NCBI GenBank assembly: GCA_950073955.1
Contig: CATMRH010000027.1
Coordinates: 1 to 14,557, forward strand
Length of the DNA: 14,557 nucleotides
Direction: 5' to 3'
Origin: an uncultured archaeon
GTDB lineage: Archaea; Thermoproteota; Nitrososphaeria; Nitrososphaerales; Nitrosopumilaceae
A model generated the notes under the pieces. The model made no database searches, was not told where the DNA came from, and saw only the letters and a list, made by a program, of their open reading frames with translations. Position 1 is the stretch's first letter; every line of letters begins with the position of its first letter. The translations under genes and the position numbers were made by a program. Of this stretch, positions 6,275 to 13,150 are shown piece after piece.

Positions 6275-7966
6275 CTAAAAATGATGATGCATTTGTCTTT
6301 GTTCCAATCCTTCTTGCTCAAAGTGATTGTGAGTTTTTCCACCATCATGGTGAGCATGAACTGTTCCATCAATATGACAATGTGTGTTGTCAATCAAATT
6401 CTTCATGAACACATCATCTATGTTTAGTATTATGTTGGTTGCTTCAACTGCAGTTTTGAAAACTTGTTGTTTTACTACTACAGTTTCTATGATTTCAGAG
6501 GATGACATATCGGATATTTTTCGGATGTGGGAATTTATCCCATACCATTTTATTTTTCCATTAGACTTTGCAATTTTTGCCCGAAATTGTGTTAGTGTAT
6601 CTAAAACATTCATTCCCACATTATGTGCTAATGTCATTGGTATTTCTTCTACAGCGTCTGCAAATCGTTCTATTACGATTTGTTCCTTGCCCTCTATAGT
6701 TACAGCTCGTGTTCTAATTTTTTGTGCTATTATACCTTCAACCGAACCAGCACCATACACAATGAACGGATTTTCAATAAAATTTCTTAATACGTAAAAT
6801 GCATTCAAAGCATTTCTGTGGAATTCATCAAGATATCGTTTTGAGTTTGCTCTCAATAACAAAGTTACAGATTTGGGATTATTGCCAGCTTCTACAAAAA
6901 CCATTTTGTCTTCGCCTACAGTTTTTTCATAAACTTTTTTTGCAAAACCTAATTCATCACTTGATATTTTCTCTATATTTTTACAGGTTTTAGCTCCTGT
7001 TGCTTTTTCTAACCACCATAAATCATTGTATTTTACTCTCCGCATGGAGATAATGCCTTTTTTTGCAAGAGCTTCTTGAACAAATTCATTAACTCCTTTC
7101 CTTGATATTACTACATTAGCTCCTGAATCTACGATATTTTTTACAAGAGCAAGCAAATCATTGTTTTCTTGATTAAGAAATTGGTTCATTTGTTCAGGTG
7201 ATTCTATTTCTATCTCGGCCTCTGTTCTTGTCCTCATTGTTTCTAATGATTCATTAATTAACAAAATCTTGGCGTCTTTGATAGCTCTTGGCATTGCTGA
7301 ACTATCTATTGTTTTGTCAATCACTGTACCTTTAATCAATTGTATTTCTGAAACATTTCCTATCTTTTCTTCAATCTTAATGTCATCGATATCTATCTGT
7401 CCTTTTTCCAAGTTGGCTATTTCACATATCGCATCAAGAATAAGATCTACAATCTTTGTGTTTTCTTCTTGTAAATCAAAAATTGCTTTTCCCTCCAAAC
7501 AGGTAGTTAGTAATTGTCTCATTGTTTCTCTATCTCTTCTGTTTGACTTTATCTTGATTTCATCTAATGTCTCTAAAGCATAATCAAGGCTTCTCTCATA
7601 ACCCCTTGTAATTGTAGCAACAGGAATTCCAATTTTTAATAATCCCTCAGCATGACTCAGCAAACTACCTATCAAAATAGCTGCTGATGTTGTACCATCT
7701 CCAACATGAGTGTCAACTGTATTTACAGCCTCTATAACGGATTTAGCTGCAGGATGATCAACATCAACTTTTCTCAAAAATGCGCCACCATGAGATGTTA
7801 TGGTATCTTCTCCAAGAATATCGATATACACTTTTTCCATACCACGTGGACCAAGAGATGTTTTAACTATTTCTGTAACAAGTTTACCTGAAATTAGATT
7901 ATACATTTGTGACTCTTGTAATCCAACTCGTGAGATATCTTGACCAAGTAAACCAGGATATTTCAT
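6275..7966 (-). CDS. Group II chaperonin (thermosome/Hsp60) paralogue, predicted ATPase-deficient, His-rich tail
   Basis: Group II chaperonins form double rings that fold proteins with ATP. The whole 563-aa chain aligns to thermosomes: TSLGPRGMEK (37-46), DHPAAK (70-75), the ATP loop GDGTT (89-93), the apical SGANVVISRKG, and a C-terminal IDDV. But in the conserved TNDGATIL motif the Asp is His59 (ITSHGGAFL), and in the ERxxxDAxxVV helix the second catalytic Asp is Asn388 (HRNALNAFYVL). GGGA is GAGS. Asp64 and Asp393 of the Thermococcus KS-1 thermosome correspond to these two sites. After IDDV, the normal Gly/Met-rich tail is replaced by ~36 residues with ten His and one Cys, ending MHHHF. 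I chose ATG 7966 over the adjacent GTG 7969 because the TATA box is 25 nt away. Likely a partner or regulatory subunit; that role is inference. Confidence 0.93.
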   Translation of the reverse strand: MKYPGLLGQDISRVGLQESQMYNLISGKLVTEIVKTSLGPRGMEKVYIDILGEDTITSHGGAFLRKVDVDHPAAKSVIEAVNTVDTHVGDGTTSAAILIGSLLSHAEGLLKIGIPVATITRGYERSLDYALETLDEIKIKSNRRDRETMRQLLTTCLEGKAIFDLQEENTKIVDLILDAICEIANLEKGQIDIDDIKIEEKIGNVSEIQLIKGTVIDKTIDSSAMPRAIKDAKILLINESLETMRTRTEAEIEIESPEQMNQFLNQENNDLLALVKNIVDSGANVVISRKGVNEFVQEALAKKGIISMRRVKYNDLWWLEKATGAKTCKNIEKISSDELGFAKKVYEKTVGEDKMVFVEAGNNPKSVTLLLRANSKRYLDEFHRNALNAFYVLRNFIENPFIVYGAGSVEGIIAQKIRTRAVTIEGKEQIVIERFADAVEEIPMTLAHNVGMNVLDTLTQFRAKIAKSNGKIKWYGINSHIRKISDMSSSEIIETVVVKQQVFKTAVEATNIILNIDDVFMKNLIDNTHCHIDGTVHAHHDGGKTHNHFEQEGLEQRQMHHHF

Positions 7967-7985
7967 CACTTTTAGCCTCGTTTTA

Positions 7986-7996
7986 GATATTAAAAC
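7986..7996 (-). promoter_or_regulatory. TATA box for the chaperonin paralogue
   Basis: The minus strand reads GTTTTAATATC, centred ~25 nt before the ATG at 7966. Favours the ATG over the upstream GTG. Confidence 0.55.
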
Positions 7997-8077
7997 ATGT
8001 TCACTGACAAATTTAATTTATCAAAAATAAAGAGTGTGAAATTAGTCGAACAGCAATTTAGATGTTATTTGATTTTA

Positions 8078-9700
8078 CTAAGTTTCATTCTTAGCTGTAA
8101 CATCGTCATCAGGCCCAGGTGTGTCAGGTCCAGGGGTGTTAGAACTAGGTCCACCTGCACTTGTTGCCGTGGTATCTTCTTTGAAGTGTAACAAATCTTC
8201 TCCTGCAATTACATCTTCTTCAGGTGGTACATAGTCGCGTACATCGTGTCTTGCTTTTCCTGGATACTTCCCTTGTGTTGCTTGTGCGACCACAAAGAAC
8301 AAAGCAAATGCAATGATTGGAGGTATCATTGTATCCAATCCTGCCTGTGGAAATTCAGTGATATCTTCTGGCATTATAAAGAAGAAAGATAATCGTATTA
8401 GTGAACCTGCAATAAGTGATACAACAGCTGCTGGCATGTTTGCTTTTTTCCAGAATAATCCAAATGTTAGAGGGGCAAACGCTCCGGCAAAAACTATGTC
8501 AAATGCTAAGATAAGATAAATTCCAGGGGCAGGTATGAAATAACCAATTGCCGTTCCAATTATCATCATTGGAATAATTACAATACGAGTAACTTTGAGT
8601 AGCGAGCTATCACTCCAATTTGGTTTTTGTTGCCATCGTCTTCGGATAATTCTCTGCATCATATTTCTAGAAATTACACTAGATATTGCTAACAGTCCTC
8701 CACTGGCAGTAGACATTGATGCCCCAACTACTCCCATCAGTATTGCTGCACCAATTGCAAACGGTAAGATTTCTGTAGATAACAAAGGTAAAGCCATGTT
8801 TGGATCAATATCTATTGGGAGATAGAAGAATGCTACAATTCCTAACATGCTTGTTGGAATTACAGTAAACATTGTTAGTGCGCCTCCCATTAATGCACCT
8901 CTTTGTGCTGTTTTCGGGTTTCGAGCTGAGAATACCCTCTCCATAAAGTCAAGCGCAACTATATCACCCAATCCTAGTGCAAGGATAGCTCCCCAATTGA
9001 TCAGCGCTCCATTAGCCACATCGTATAATCCCGAAAGATCCATAAACTCTGGTGGGGCGTTGTTGTAAATGACATCCCAAGGCGTATCTGCGAAACCTCC
9101 GTAAAAGAATAGGAATCCAGCCCAGAATGCACCTATTGCAAGATAAACTTGGAACAGATTTGTATAGGCTGATGCAAATAGTCCGCCAGCAATTGTGTAT
9201 ATCACTACAACTATAGCTGAAATTGCAATACCGTAGAAATAATCTATACCAAACACAACTTCTAAAATAAATCCACTAGCAGCTAAATTACCTGCAACAA
9301 GAATTAGGAAACTAATAATCATCAGGATGCCAGAAAGACCTTCTGCTCCATTTCCAAATCTTCTAAAATAGAAATCGGGTAACGTAATCATTGACATTTT
9401 GTTTAGTGGTTTTGCATAGAATGCAGCTACCATAAACAGACATAATCCTAAACCAATAGGAATTACTGCTCCGGCCCAAAATCCAAATTCAAATACAAGT
9501 GCGACATTTCCTAACGATGAATTTCCATCAACTGCTTGTGCTGCAAGCATAGTTCCAACCATAAACAAAGGCAAACTTTTTCCTGCAACGATCAGTCGTT
9601 TTCCACTATTTTTGACTAATCTACCTGCAAAGACACCTACTACAAGTGTAATGACAATAAATACGGCAACTGCAATGCCAAACCCTTCCATCTCCACCAT
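8078..9700 (-). CDS. Sodium:solute symporter (SSS family), substrate unknown
   Basis: The 540-aa protein is strongly hydrophobic with about 13 membrane segments, the usual SSS count. Family features are an N-terminal AAQAVDGNSSLGN region in the first core helix, the loop with TLPDFYFRRFG, TIAGGLFASAYTNLFQ in the middle, and GASMSTASGGLLAISSVISRN. In that last segment the serines align with the Na+-site helix (TM8) of vSGLT-type carriers. The cytoplasmic C-terminus is a soluble acidic tail with TPGPD repeated. SSS carriers import proline, sugars, urea, carboxylates and others; nothing here fixes the substrate. ATG at 9698-9700 has a TATA box ~25 nt upstream. The gene stands alone, with two copies of a 9-bp operator-like repeat upstream, so it is plausibly regulated. 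Confidence 0.9.
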   Translation of the reverse strand: MVEMEGFGIAVAVFIVITLVVGVFAGRLVKNSGKRLIVAGKSLPLFMVGTMLAAQAVDGNSSLGNVALVFEFGFWAGAVIPIGLGLCLFMVAAFYAKPLNKMSMITLPDFYFRRFGNGAEGLSGILMIISFLILVAGNLAASGFILEVVFGIDYFYGIAISAIVVVIYTIAGGLFASAYTNLFQVYLAIGAFWAGFLFFYGGFADTPWDVIYNNAPPEFMDLSGLYDVANGALINWGAILALGLGDIVALDFMERVFSARNPKTAQRGALMGGALTMFTVIPTSMLGIVAFFYLPIDIDPNMALPLLSTEILPFAIGAAILMGVVGASMSTASGGLLAISSVISRNMMQRIIRRRWQQKPNWSDSSLLKVTRIVIIPMMIIGTAIGYFIPAPGIYLILAFDIVFAGAFAPLTFGLFWKKANMPAAVVSLIAGSLIRLSFFFIMPEDITEFPQAGLDTMIPPIIAFALFFVVAQATQGKYPGKARHDVRDYVPPEEDVIAGEDLLHFKEDTTATSAGGPSSNTPGPDTPGPDDDVTAKNET

Positions 9701-9720
9701 AACTTGATTTATTTTTCTAA

Positions 9721-9729
9721 TCTATATTA
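9721..9729 (-). promoter_or_regulatory. TATA box for the symporter
   Basis: The minus strand reads CTAATATAGA, centred ~25 nt before the ATG at 9700. Leaderless spacing. Confidence 0.5.
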
Positions 9730-9745
9730 GTATTGAATTTTTCAA

Positions 9746-9786
9746 GTATAGTACGTTTTATGAGGAATAATTTAGACGTATAGTAC
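9746..9786. promoter_or_regulatory. Paired 9-mer GTATAGTAC, candidate operator of the symporter
   Basis: GTATAGTAC occurs exactly at 9746-9754 and at 9778-9786. Each copy is a short dyad (GTA-N3-TAC). The copies start 32 bp apart, about three helical turns, so they lie on the same face of DNA. They are upstream of the symporter TATA box, at -46 to -54 and -78 to -86 from its ATG, a position that suits an activator. Binding protein unknown. Confidence 0.35.
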
Positions 9787-9973
9787 ATTTAATAAAATAA
9801 TTTGGGTGAATTTGGTAGTTTTGACAAAAATTTAATTGTATTGACATGTTTTTTTGTAAAATAATGAAAGTATGAACTTCTCGTCATTAGATCGTAAAAA
9901 TTTGTAATTACATTTTCATTTCTAAAATTTAACTTAAATTAAAAACTCAAAATCTTATTAAATTAATCTTCTT

Positions 9974-10162
9974 ATGCATAACGTGGATAAACAATATGCT
10001 GTTGCAGTTATTCTAATTATCTTAGGACTCGGTCTAAATCAATCTGGTTCATCCAACCCGTTTTACAGTGGTCTTGGCATAGGAATCATAGCAATGGGAA
10101 CATTTTGGGTATTAATTCGATTGATAAAAGAAATGAAAAAAAAGTCAGAGGTCACAAAATAA
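9974..10162 (+). CDS. Small two-helix membrane protein (62 aa, hypothetical)
   Basis: Not recognised. Two hydrophobic segments (about residues 8-21, AVAVILIILGLGLN, and 33-50, GLGIGIIAMGTFWVLIRL) are joined by a short Ser/Gly/Asn loop and followed by a basic tail (KEMKKKSEVTK). This predicts a helical hairpin with both ends in the cytoplasm. The stop codon (10160-10162) overlaps the TATA box of the next gene, so that gene probably has its own promoter. Confidence 0.6.
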   Translation: MHNVDKQYAVAVILIILGLGLNQSGSSNPFYSGLGIGIIAMGTFWVLIRLIKEMKKKSEVTK

Positions 10163-10169
10163 TATAAGC
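10161..10169 (+). promoter_or_regulatory. TATA box for the 170-aa protein
   Basis: AATATAAGC is centred ~25 nt before the ATG at 10190 and overlaps the stop codon of the preceding gene. Confidence 0.55.
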
Positions 10170-10189
10170 ACTAGGTAGATCCATTTCAT

Positions 10190-10702
10190 ATGCCTGGAAA
10201 AGGATATTCAACTTTTGGCATGAAACCTGTAGTTACAGCTAGATTACAAGAAGCAACCGATAAAAGTTATCCTGGAATGTTTCTACCCAGCACATTAATC
10301 ATCATAATGAATGAAATTAAGAGAGGATATTACTCAGTTGAATCTCATAAAATAAAATTGGATTTGTCTGGCAGCTATTACACCATAACTATTAGATCTG
10401 ATGTTAAAGAATGGTTAGTAGAAAATCATGAAAAACTTGCGAAAGAATATGAAGAAAGATACAATGTAAAATGCTTTACAAAATTTGTGAGTTATTTTAT
10501 CGTTAACATGCTTGAATCAAAAAATGATGCACAAAACCATGCTATTAGTCTAAAGGAATCAGATTTTAATTGGCTTCAAGTAGAATATAAAAAACAGAAA
10601 AATAAGCTTCAAGGAATTTCTAGCTTTGAACGATTTGCAGATAGCTACATTAATGAATTACTTGTAAAGATTAAAGCAGCAAAAGAAATCTTAACACTGT
10701 AA
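10190..10702 (+). CDS. Conserved thaumarchaeal-type protein, possible triple ribbon-helix-helix DNA-binding protein
   Basis: The 170-aa soluble basic protein begins MPGKGYSTFGMKPVVTARLQ. I see three units of similar plan, each a short strand, then a helix, then a second helix starting after a turn. Unit 1 (~12-44) has PVVTARLQ and LPSTLIIIMNEIK. Unit 2 (~62-110) has YYTITIRSDVKEWL and CFTKFVSYFIVNML. Unit 3 (~117-165) has AISLKESDFNWL and SSFERFADSYINELL. A strand of the TITIR kind followed by two helices is the plan of ribbon-helix-helix (MetJ/Arc) repressors, though the first helix is longer here. A regulator is therefore possible; this is inference from pattern only. It is probably monocistronic, with a TATA box 25 nt before the ATG. 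Confidence 0.65.
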   Translation: MPGKGYSTFGMKPVVTARLQEATDKSYPGMFLPSTLIIIMNEIKRGYYSVESHKIKLDLSGSYYTITIRSDVKEWLVENHEKLAKEYEERYNVKCFTKFVSYFIVNMLESKNDAQNHAISLKESDFNWLQVEYKKQKNKLQGISSFERFADSYINELLVKIKAAKEILTL

Positions 10703-10744
10703 ATTTTATTTGTTATAATCTAAATTTTTAAAACAATAAAAAAA
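10703..10744. terminator. Convergent oligo-T termination region
   Basis: The 42 bp between two converging genes carry T-rich runs on both strands: TTTTATTT and ATTTTT on plus, TTTTTTTATTGTTTT on minus just after the 83-aa gene. Archaeal RNA polymerase commonly stops at such oligo-T tracts. Confidence 0.4.
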
Positions 10745-10996
10745 TTATAGTGGAGTCATAGTATCAATTAATCGTGCGTTAACTACATGGCCATCTTTTT
10801 CTTGGATTTCAAGGTCTACAGTATATTTCAAACCATCTAGCATGAAATTAACTTGAACATCCCAAGATACTCTAGGTCCTTTTTCAGGAACTTGGAATGT
10901 TTCATTCACTCTAAAGTCACTTACGTCACCATATAATGCATTGATTATTCTACGAGACTCTCTATCAATGTCTTCTGTTGTGCTAACAGGATTCAT
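10745..10996 (-). CDS. Hypothetical 83-aa protein
   Basis: Not recognised. A soluble acidic protein: an N-terminal helix (DIDRESRRIINALYG) followed by beta-rich sequence (DVSDFRVNETFQ, VSWDVQVNFMLDG, KYTVDLEIQEKDGHVVNARLID). The helix-then-antiparallel-sheet order recalls cystatin-like or small ligand-binding folds, but no motif fixes a function. ATG at 10994-10996 has a strong TATA box 25 nt upstream, so expression as a leaderless single-gene transcript is likely. It follows the TPR gene with 58 bp between, which hold its promoter. Confidence 0.65.
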   Translation of the reverse strand: MNPVSTTEDIDRESRRIINALYGDVSDFRVNETFQVPEKGPRVSWDVQVNFMLDGLKYTVDLEIQEKDGHVVNARLIDTMTPL

Positions 10997-11015
10997 AACT
11001 AAACTATCAAAGAAC

Positions 11016-11026
11016 GAATATAAAAA
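11016..11026 (-). promoter_or_regulatory. TATA box for the 83-aa gene
   Basis: The minus strand reads TTTTTATATTC, centred 25 nt before the ATG at 10996. Confidence 0.6.
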
Positions 11027-11054
11027 TATTCTAATTTAATTTTTCCAAAAAGTA

Positions 11055-12293
11055 TCATAATTTTGAAAGTCTTTTTAAAAATGATTCTTTTTTCATGTCA
11101 TCTAACATTCCTTGTACTTTGAATCTGTGAAAAATTGCAGTTTGATTTTTAGGATCAAGTTCAATTGCCTTGTTGTACCATTTTAGAGATTCTTCATATT
11201 TTTTCAATAATAAAAGTAATTTTCCCTTATAGCTTATTGCATATACATAATCTGGATTTATTTTTAATGCTTTTTCACAGTATTCAAGTGCCTCATCATA
11301 TTTTTTTGAGTGTTCTAAAAACCATACCATACTACATAGAGCTAGAACATTTCGTGGTTCAATCTCTAATGCACATTCAAAATAGAATCTTGCTTTGCCA
11401 AACTTTTTCAATTGAGATAAGGATGTACCTTTACTGTAAAGTGCCCTAACATTGTTTTGGTCATATTCTAAAATTTTATCAAAGCACTCAATAGCTTTTT
11501 TGTATAGGCGTGTTCTATCCAAAACTAATCCTTTATTGAATTGAGCATCAAAACATTTGGGGTCAATTTTTAGAGCCTCATCATAAAATACAAAAATATC
11601 TTTGTTTGAAAATCCTGCAAAATCGAGCGTCCATCCCTTGGCAACTAGGGCTTTAGTGTTTTTACTATCTGTCTCTAAAGCCTTAGTGTAGAATTTGATT
11701 GCCTCCTCATGCTTACCTTGTTTTGTACGCTTTTGGCCTTTTTCATATAGAATATCAGATTGTCTTGAATCCTCATCAATTGCTTTTTGTAAGAATAGTA
11801 CAGACTCTGAGCTTTTTCCCAATCTTCCTAGAATCAAACTTTTACCGTAAAGTGCAGCAGAATTCTTTTCATTATTTAATAAAACTTGATCAATTATTTT
11901 TAGAGCTTCATCATTACGACCTAATTTACTAACACATAATCCCATGGATGTTAATGAATCAGAATATTGTGAATCAATTTCAAGAGATTTTTTGAAAGAA
12001 GATATTGCTTCTTCAAATTTTTCTATCTTTTCAAGTGCAATACCTTTGTTGTACAAAGCATCTAGGTTTTTTGGATCTACAGATAAGACAATATCAAAAC
12101 AAATTACAGCATTTTGAAAATTTTCCATTTTATATAATGTGGTACCTTTGTGAAGTTGAGCCACAATATTTTCAGGTTCTAGAGAAATAGCCTTGTTAAA
12201 TTTTGAAATGGCCTTTTTAAATTGACTGTAATAAACTGCTGTTAAACCTTGATTCAAAAAATACCATGCATTTTTTGAATTTTGTAATACCAT
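11055..12293 (-). CDS. TPR-repeat protein (412 aa, about 11-12 repeats)
   Basis: Nearly the whole chain is tandem tetratricopeptide repeats of 34 residues, each with the W/Y-x-x-x-G, A-x-x-x-(Y/F), and D-P-x-x pattern: for instance EPENIVAQLHKGTTLYKMEN, DPKNLDALYNKGIALEKIEK and DPKNQTAIFHR. I count eleven repeat boundaries of the EP/DP/NP/DS type. It is cytoplasmic: no signal peptide, membrane segment or extra catalytic domain. TPR arrays are scaffolds for protein-protein contact; the partner is unknown. The short C-terminal end (DDMKKESFLKRLSKL) is basic. ATG at 12291-12293; a TATA box lies 27 nt upstream. An AGGTGA sequence 10-15 nt before the ATG resembles a Shine-Dalgarno site but would be outside a leaderless mRNA. 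Confidence 0.92.
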   Translation of the reverse strand: MVLQNSKNAWYFLNQGLTAVYYSQFKKAISKFNKAISLEPENIVAQLHKGTTLYKMENFQNAVICFDIVLSVDPKNLDALYNKGIALEKIEKFEEAISSFKKSLEIDSQYSDSLTSMGLCVSKLGRNDEALKIIDQVLLNNEKNSAALYGKSLILGRLGKSSESVLFLQKAIDEDSRQSDILYEKGQKRTKQGKHEEAIKFYTKALETDSKNTKALVAKGWTLDFAGFSNKDIFVFYDEALKIDPKCFDAQFNKGLVLDRTRLYKKAIECFDKILEYDQNNVRALYSKGTSLSQLKKFGKARFYFECALEIEPRNVLALCSMVWFLEHSKKYDEALEYCEKALKINPDYVYAISYKGKLLLLLKKYEESLKWYNKAIELDPKNQTAIFHRFKVQGMLDDMKKESFLKRLSKL

Positions 12294-12314
12294 ATTGATA
12301 GTTCACCTAAAAGT

Positions 12315-12325
12315 TATTTTTATAG
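12315..12325 (-). promoter_or_regulatory. TATA box for the TPR gene
   Basis: The minus strand reads CTATAAAAATA, centred ~27 nt before the ATG at 12293: the clearest TATA box in the window. Confidence 0.6.
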
Positions 12326-12455
12326 TTAAAGCATTTATTACATATTATTTAATTTTATTTTTCATTATATGATAATTCTTAATAATTAAAATATAAAATA
12401 CGTACTTTACTTGAAATCTTTAATTATCAAAGTTGTTCATATTATTTGATTAAAA

Positions 12456-13150
12456 ATGGGCATGGAATTTTATGGTGATGATTTTCAAGGTGCAGATGTT
12501 GCACCATTTGTAGGAATTAATACATTTTTACATCTTCCTTGGATTAGGACACACAAAGAATTACTTGAAGCGAAACCTGACGTTGCGATTATTGGTGAGC
12601 CCTTTGACTTTGGTACCACTATTCGCCCAGGAGCAAGATATGGCCCAAGAGCAATTAGAGCTGCGTCTACAATCCCATCGCCTCCCTTTGAACGATTCAA
12701 TATTGAGACTGGTGCAGACCCATTTGGAACTTTTCGAACAGTTGATTATGGTGACGTTATAGTTTCACCAGGGGATGTTATAGAATCACACAAGAGAATG
12801 ACAATAAAAGTCAAGGAAGTATTAGAGGCAGATGGTATTCCTGTAATGCTTGGAGGAGATCACTCAATTACTTATGCAAACGTTAGAGCTTTTCAGAAAA
12901 AATACAAAAACATTGGTATGATTCATTTTGATACACATGCTGATTGTGCACCACAGGGATTAACTGGTTTCAAGTATGATCATGGAGCACACATCAGAAG
13001 AATAATGGAGATGGGTTGTCTAAAAGGAAAAAATTATTCGCTAGTAGGTCCAAGAGGATATTGGCCAGGACGTGATTTGTACAAATGGATGTCTGATCAA
13101 GATTTCCAATGGTTTACAATGCTTGATGTTGAAGAATTAGGAATTGATGT
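12456..13150 (+). CDS. Ureohydrolase (agmatinase/arginase family), truncated at a junction
   Basis: Ureohydrolases split guanidino compounds (agmatine, arginine, guanidinobutyrate) into urea and an amine at a two-Mn site. About 231 residues are present, with the family's start PFDFGTTIRPGARYGPRAIR (~49-68), DYGDV (98-102), the metal motifs GGDHS (133-137; His136) and DTHAD (159-163). The second half of the site, the S-x-D-I-D-x-x-D-P motif and the conserved Glu, is missing: after LDVEELGI the sequence turns in frame into a bacterial PpiD-like protein. An intact gene would be ~290-320 aa. ATG at 12456; ATG at 12462 is an alternative. The upstream TCTTTAATTATC (12417-12428) may be the TATA box, giving a short leader. 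Substrate cannot be told; agmatinase is a guess from family similarity. Confidence 0.88.
13131..13150. other. Chimeric junction: archaeal ureohydrolase to bacterial PpiD
   Basis: The 20 bases coding EELGIDV fit both sides: ureohydrolases have LDVEELGI here, and Bacteroidetes PpiD proteins have ...LGIxVxSEELFEL. Left of this the metal-site motifs are ureohydrolase; right of it everything is PpiD. A shared stretch of k-mer length is the usual cause of a false assembly join. Confidence 0.75.

Larger units (their letters stand above)
9701..9973. other. 273-bp divergent intergenic region
   Basis: This very AT-rich region between the symporter (minus) and the 62-aa membrane gene (plus) holds the symporter TATA box and the GTATAGTAC pair on its left. 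On its right, an AT-rich element (TTTAACTTAAATTAAAA, 9928-9944) could be the plus-strand promoter with a ~10-nt leader. I see no tRNA, no coding ORF and no strong hairpin in it. Confidence 0.5.

Noticed and set aside
7964..7969. GTG at 7969 as the chaperonin start
   Set aside because: It adds one Met before the ATG; TATA spacing is better for the ATG at 7966.
12303..12308. AGGTGA as a Shine-Dalgarno site of the TPR gene
   Set aside because: The strong TATA box 27 nt before the ATG predicts transcription starting at the ATG, which would leave this sequence outside the mRNA.
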